Source: Gari tellinella (lineage: Eukaryota; Mollusca; Bivalvia; Cardiida; Psammobiidae). From it: a stretch of 64,000 nucleotides of DNA. The number at the start of each line of letters is the position of its first letter. The first letter of the stretch is position 1. The notes beneath the pieces are model-generated. The model was not told the origin of the DNA and ran no database searches. It saw nothing but the letters and a program-made list of their open reading frames with translations. The position numbers and the translations under genes were made by a program. Below, one piece after another: positions 62,100 to 64,000 of the stretch. Location: assembly GCA_922989275.2 (NCBI GenBank), contig OV277866.1, forward strand, positions 74,436,328 through 74,500,327, written 5' to 3'.

Positions 62100-62452
62100 A
62101 ATGACCTATGTAGAGAGTGTTCGTTCCATACACTGAATAACATCCCAGCAACAGGCTCCACACAAAATGCTAATATTATTAGCTATTGTTTGTTTTATTT
62201 CACATCCGATTCTACTAACTTTGGGCTAATTGAACATCCGAAAGAGTGGGAAGTCAATACAAAGGGGATGTCCTACTATTCTTCTATCCAGCCCTCTGGT
62301 TCTTTTACATTCCCAATGTATATAGCACTCATACATGCGACCTTTGTTTAACCCATTACTCTGTAGCCGGTTTCTGCTTTACTTTCAGTCTGCTTTAAGC
62401 TACCATCTGCTAGAAAATTGAAAATATTTCTTATTATACATATTCAGGACTA

Positions 62453-62536
62453 CAGTCAAACCTGTCTTATGTGACCTTCAAGGGGAGAGACACAATAAGG
62501 TCACATAAGACAGGTAGTCGCATAAGTCAGGTTATC
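62453..62536. repeat. Small hairpin MITE with CAGTCAAACCTGTC end
   Basis: CAGTCAAACCTGTCTTATGT and GACC mirror GGTCACATAAGACAGGT, with a further AGTCGCATAAGTCAGGTTAT half-copy. Confidence 0.5.
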
Positions 62537-62609
62537 AGTTTTCAGGGGTAAATTAGTATACAAATGAACACCATATGGATGTTTCTCTGAATAAAATTAT
62601 ATATTAACC

Positions 62610-64000
62610 CTTTCTACCAAAAGCAATAATTAAGATCATTTTCTATATTTTCAAACAAAGTTGCATTGCTATTATGACAAATAGATCTACTTATTTAACT
62701 TGTCGACTATTCATCCCCAGTTGATCAAATACTATAAATGATCCAATCAATCACCTGAAATATTCGTCGGTCTGGTCTTTTTAGAGATTTATTCTGTAAC
62801 AGGTTCGACGAAAAAGTTTAAATTTGTCCTTCAATTCCGTTGTATCTGATAAACATGTGTCCAATTTAGGATCGCTTTCTCAGTCTTTTAGTTGTTGTTT
62901 GTCTCTGTTGTCTCTCTCACAGGTAAATCTTTCCCAAAATGTCCACGCTAAGTGTCGCTTCTATACTGTTATCGCGCTGCAATTTTGTTAAAGTCAATTT
63001 CAAAATATAACAGCGCTATTTTTAACGTCGTTTTATTTGTCAATATCTCCTATTAAAAACACAGTCTTACAAAGTAGAAAAAAACCCTTTGTAAAACCGA
63101 CGGAAGAAAAGACGCTTAAGAACCATCTTTTTACTTGTAACACACTAATACACATATGCCGAAATCCAAGTGTTCGCAACGGCATATAGGAATGTGCATA
63201 GAAATTCTGCTACGCAATTTCGGAATATCGCTTTGTTTACTAATGTGATTTTTCATAATGTATCGTACGAAAATCAATTCAAGAAGCTAACTGTCGGTTT
63301 ACATGCATATAAAATGTAAAATTACACGGGTATTTTCTCAAATTTTACGATTATGATACGCCGGCGTTTATACGACATAATTTCCCCCATCCTTTCTTTC
63401 GTAATGGAGTGTTGGATCGGGAACGACTTTTTAACCTTTTTAATCGTAAATCATCCCCGGAATAGTTATTTTCAGGGTAAGAAAAGCATTTTTTGTCGAT
63501 GTTCTAATAGCTATTTTTTATATTTAATTGCTTTTCGGTAGCTCAATTCTCCAAATTCATTCCCAAATCAAGATCGCCGTTGAACCATTTACCACAATTG
63601 TCTATTCACAAAATATAACATGCAGTTTTGGAACGTGAACAAAATTTCGGAAATCTTTTTTTGCAGAATGAAATATCATCAAATATAATTTAAATGAATA
63701 TTAAACAAAGATGTTGTATATCACTTTTTAGGATAACTAAATAAACACTAGACATTTTGATCTAACATACAAACAAAGGAATATTCGCCTCCCGGAAATG
63801 AAAACTGAAAAAATCGATAATGACCGGCAATTATCGAGTCGCTGCAAACAGGTGCGTTAAATAGGGACATGTGACTTTGGGAGCGGCATATTACGGTCGT
63901 TAGTCGCGTAACACAGGTTTGTCGGTATACACAGTCTTAACATAAAGGAAAATGTGTTGGGAGGAATTTTTAAGGTAGGCTAAGACAAATAGTCGTTATA
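62610..64000. other. Right edge: no feature recognised
   Basis: AT-rich sequence within what should be intron 3 of gene B. Neither strand contains the missing exons 1-3 by motif search for WELGN, YLRVGG or a signal peptide. Fewer MITEs here than elsewhere. Confidence 0.35.

Noticed and set aside
62022..62351. 109-residue plus-strand open frame
   Set aside because: It begins inside a MITE hairpin and continues into non-conserved DNA; no recognisable domain.

Overview
This window is eukaryotic, intron-rich and repeat-rich, and almost certainly from a bivalve mollusc. The evidence is split genes with GT/AG introns, no operons, and abundant repeats of types described in bivalves: pearl/HINE-like elements with 145-175 bp tandem cores and GACG tetranucleotide tails, RUDI-like tRNA-derived SINEs, and many hairpin MITEs. 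The species cannot be named from the sequence alone.

The only host genes recognised are two head-to-tail heparanase-family (GH79) genes on the minus strand. Gene A runs from exon 1 at 37294 down to a stop at 9251. Ten exons join in frame into a predicted 543-residue secreted protein, with the proton donor in the NEP motif (about E223) and the nucleophile in WLGETSS (about E345). Gene B (stop at 41859) is represented by exons 4-10. Its exons 1-3 were not found and probably lie beyond the right edge. From exon 5 to the stop, homologous exons of A and B have identical lengths and phases.

Gene A has an unusual exon 4 region. An intact second version of exon 4 (24274-24433) has the same phases at both ends, so the two can only be used alternatively. 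Between them lies a third, broken version split by a 193 bp MITE flanked by a 5 bp target duplication. Exon 4 carries the catalytic proton donor and the segment matching a heparin-binding region of human heparanase.

About 0.9 kb upstream of gene A lies a 470 bp element (38169-38638) with two LTRs, identical except for one 10 bp indel. It has TG...CA ends, a 4 bp target duplication, a primer-binding-site-like sequence, a polypurine tract, and in each LTR the 3' half of a 5S rRNA gene including its internal promoter. This is the design of the plant Cassandra TRIM elements, here in an animal.

The rest is layered mobile DNA. There are several hairpin MITE families (TTAA-targeting types A and B, TA-targeting pogo-like types, and a CAGGGCTCC type). 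Two families of TTAA-flanked terminal-inverted-repeat elements (C and D) each carry a tRNA-like segment with Pol III A/B boxes. About a dozen pearl-like tandem-repeat elements are present, with two 5'-truncated LINE copies, a SINE, a 1.5 kb hAT-like element, and a 1.08 kb element built from CAACGTTG palindromes. Many are nested, and related copies often serve as empty-site controls that fix boundaries and target duplications.
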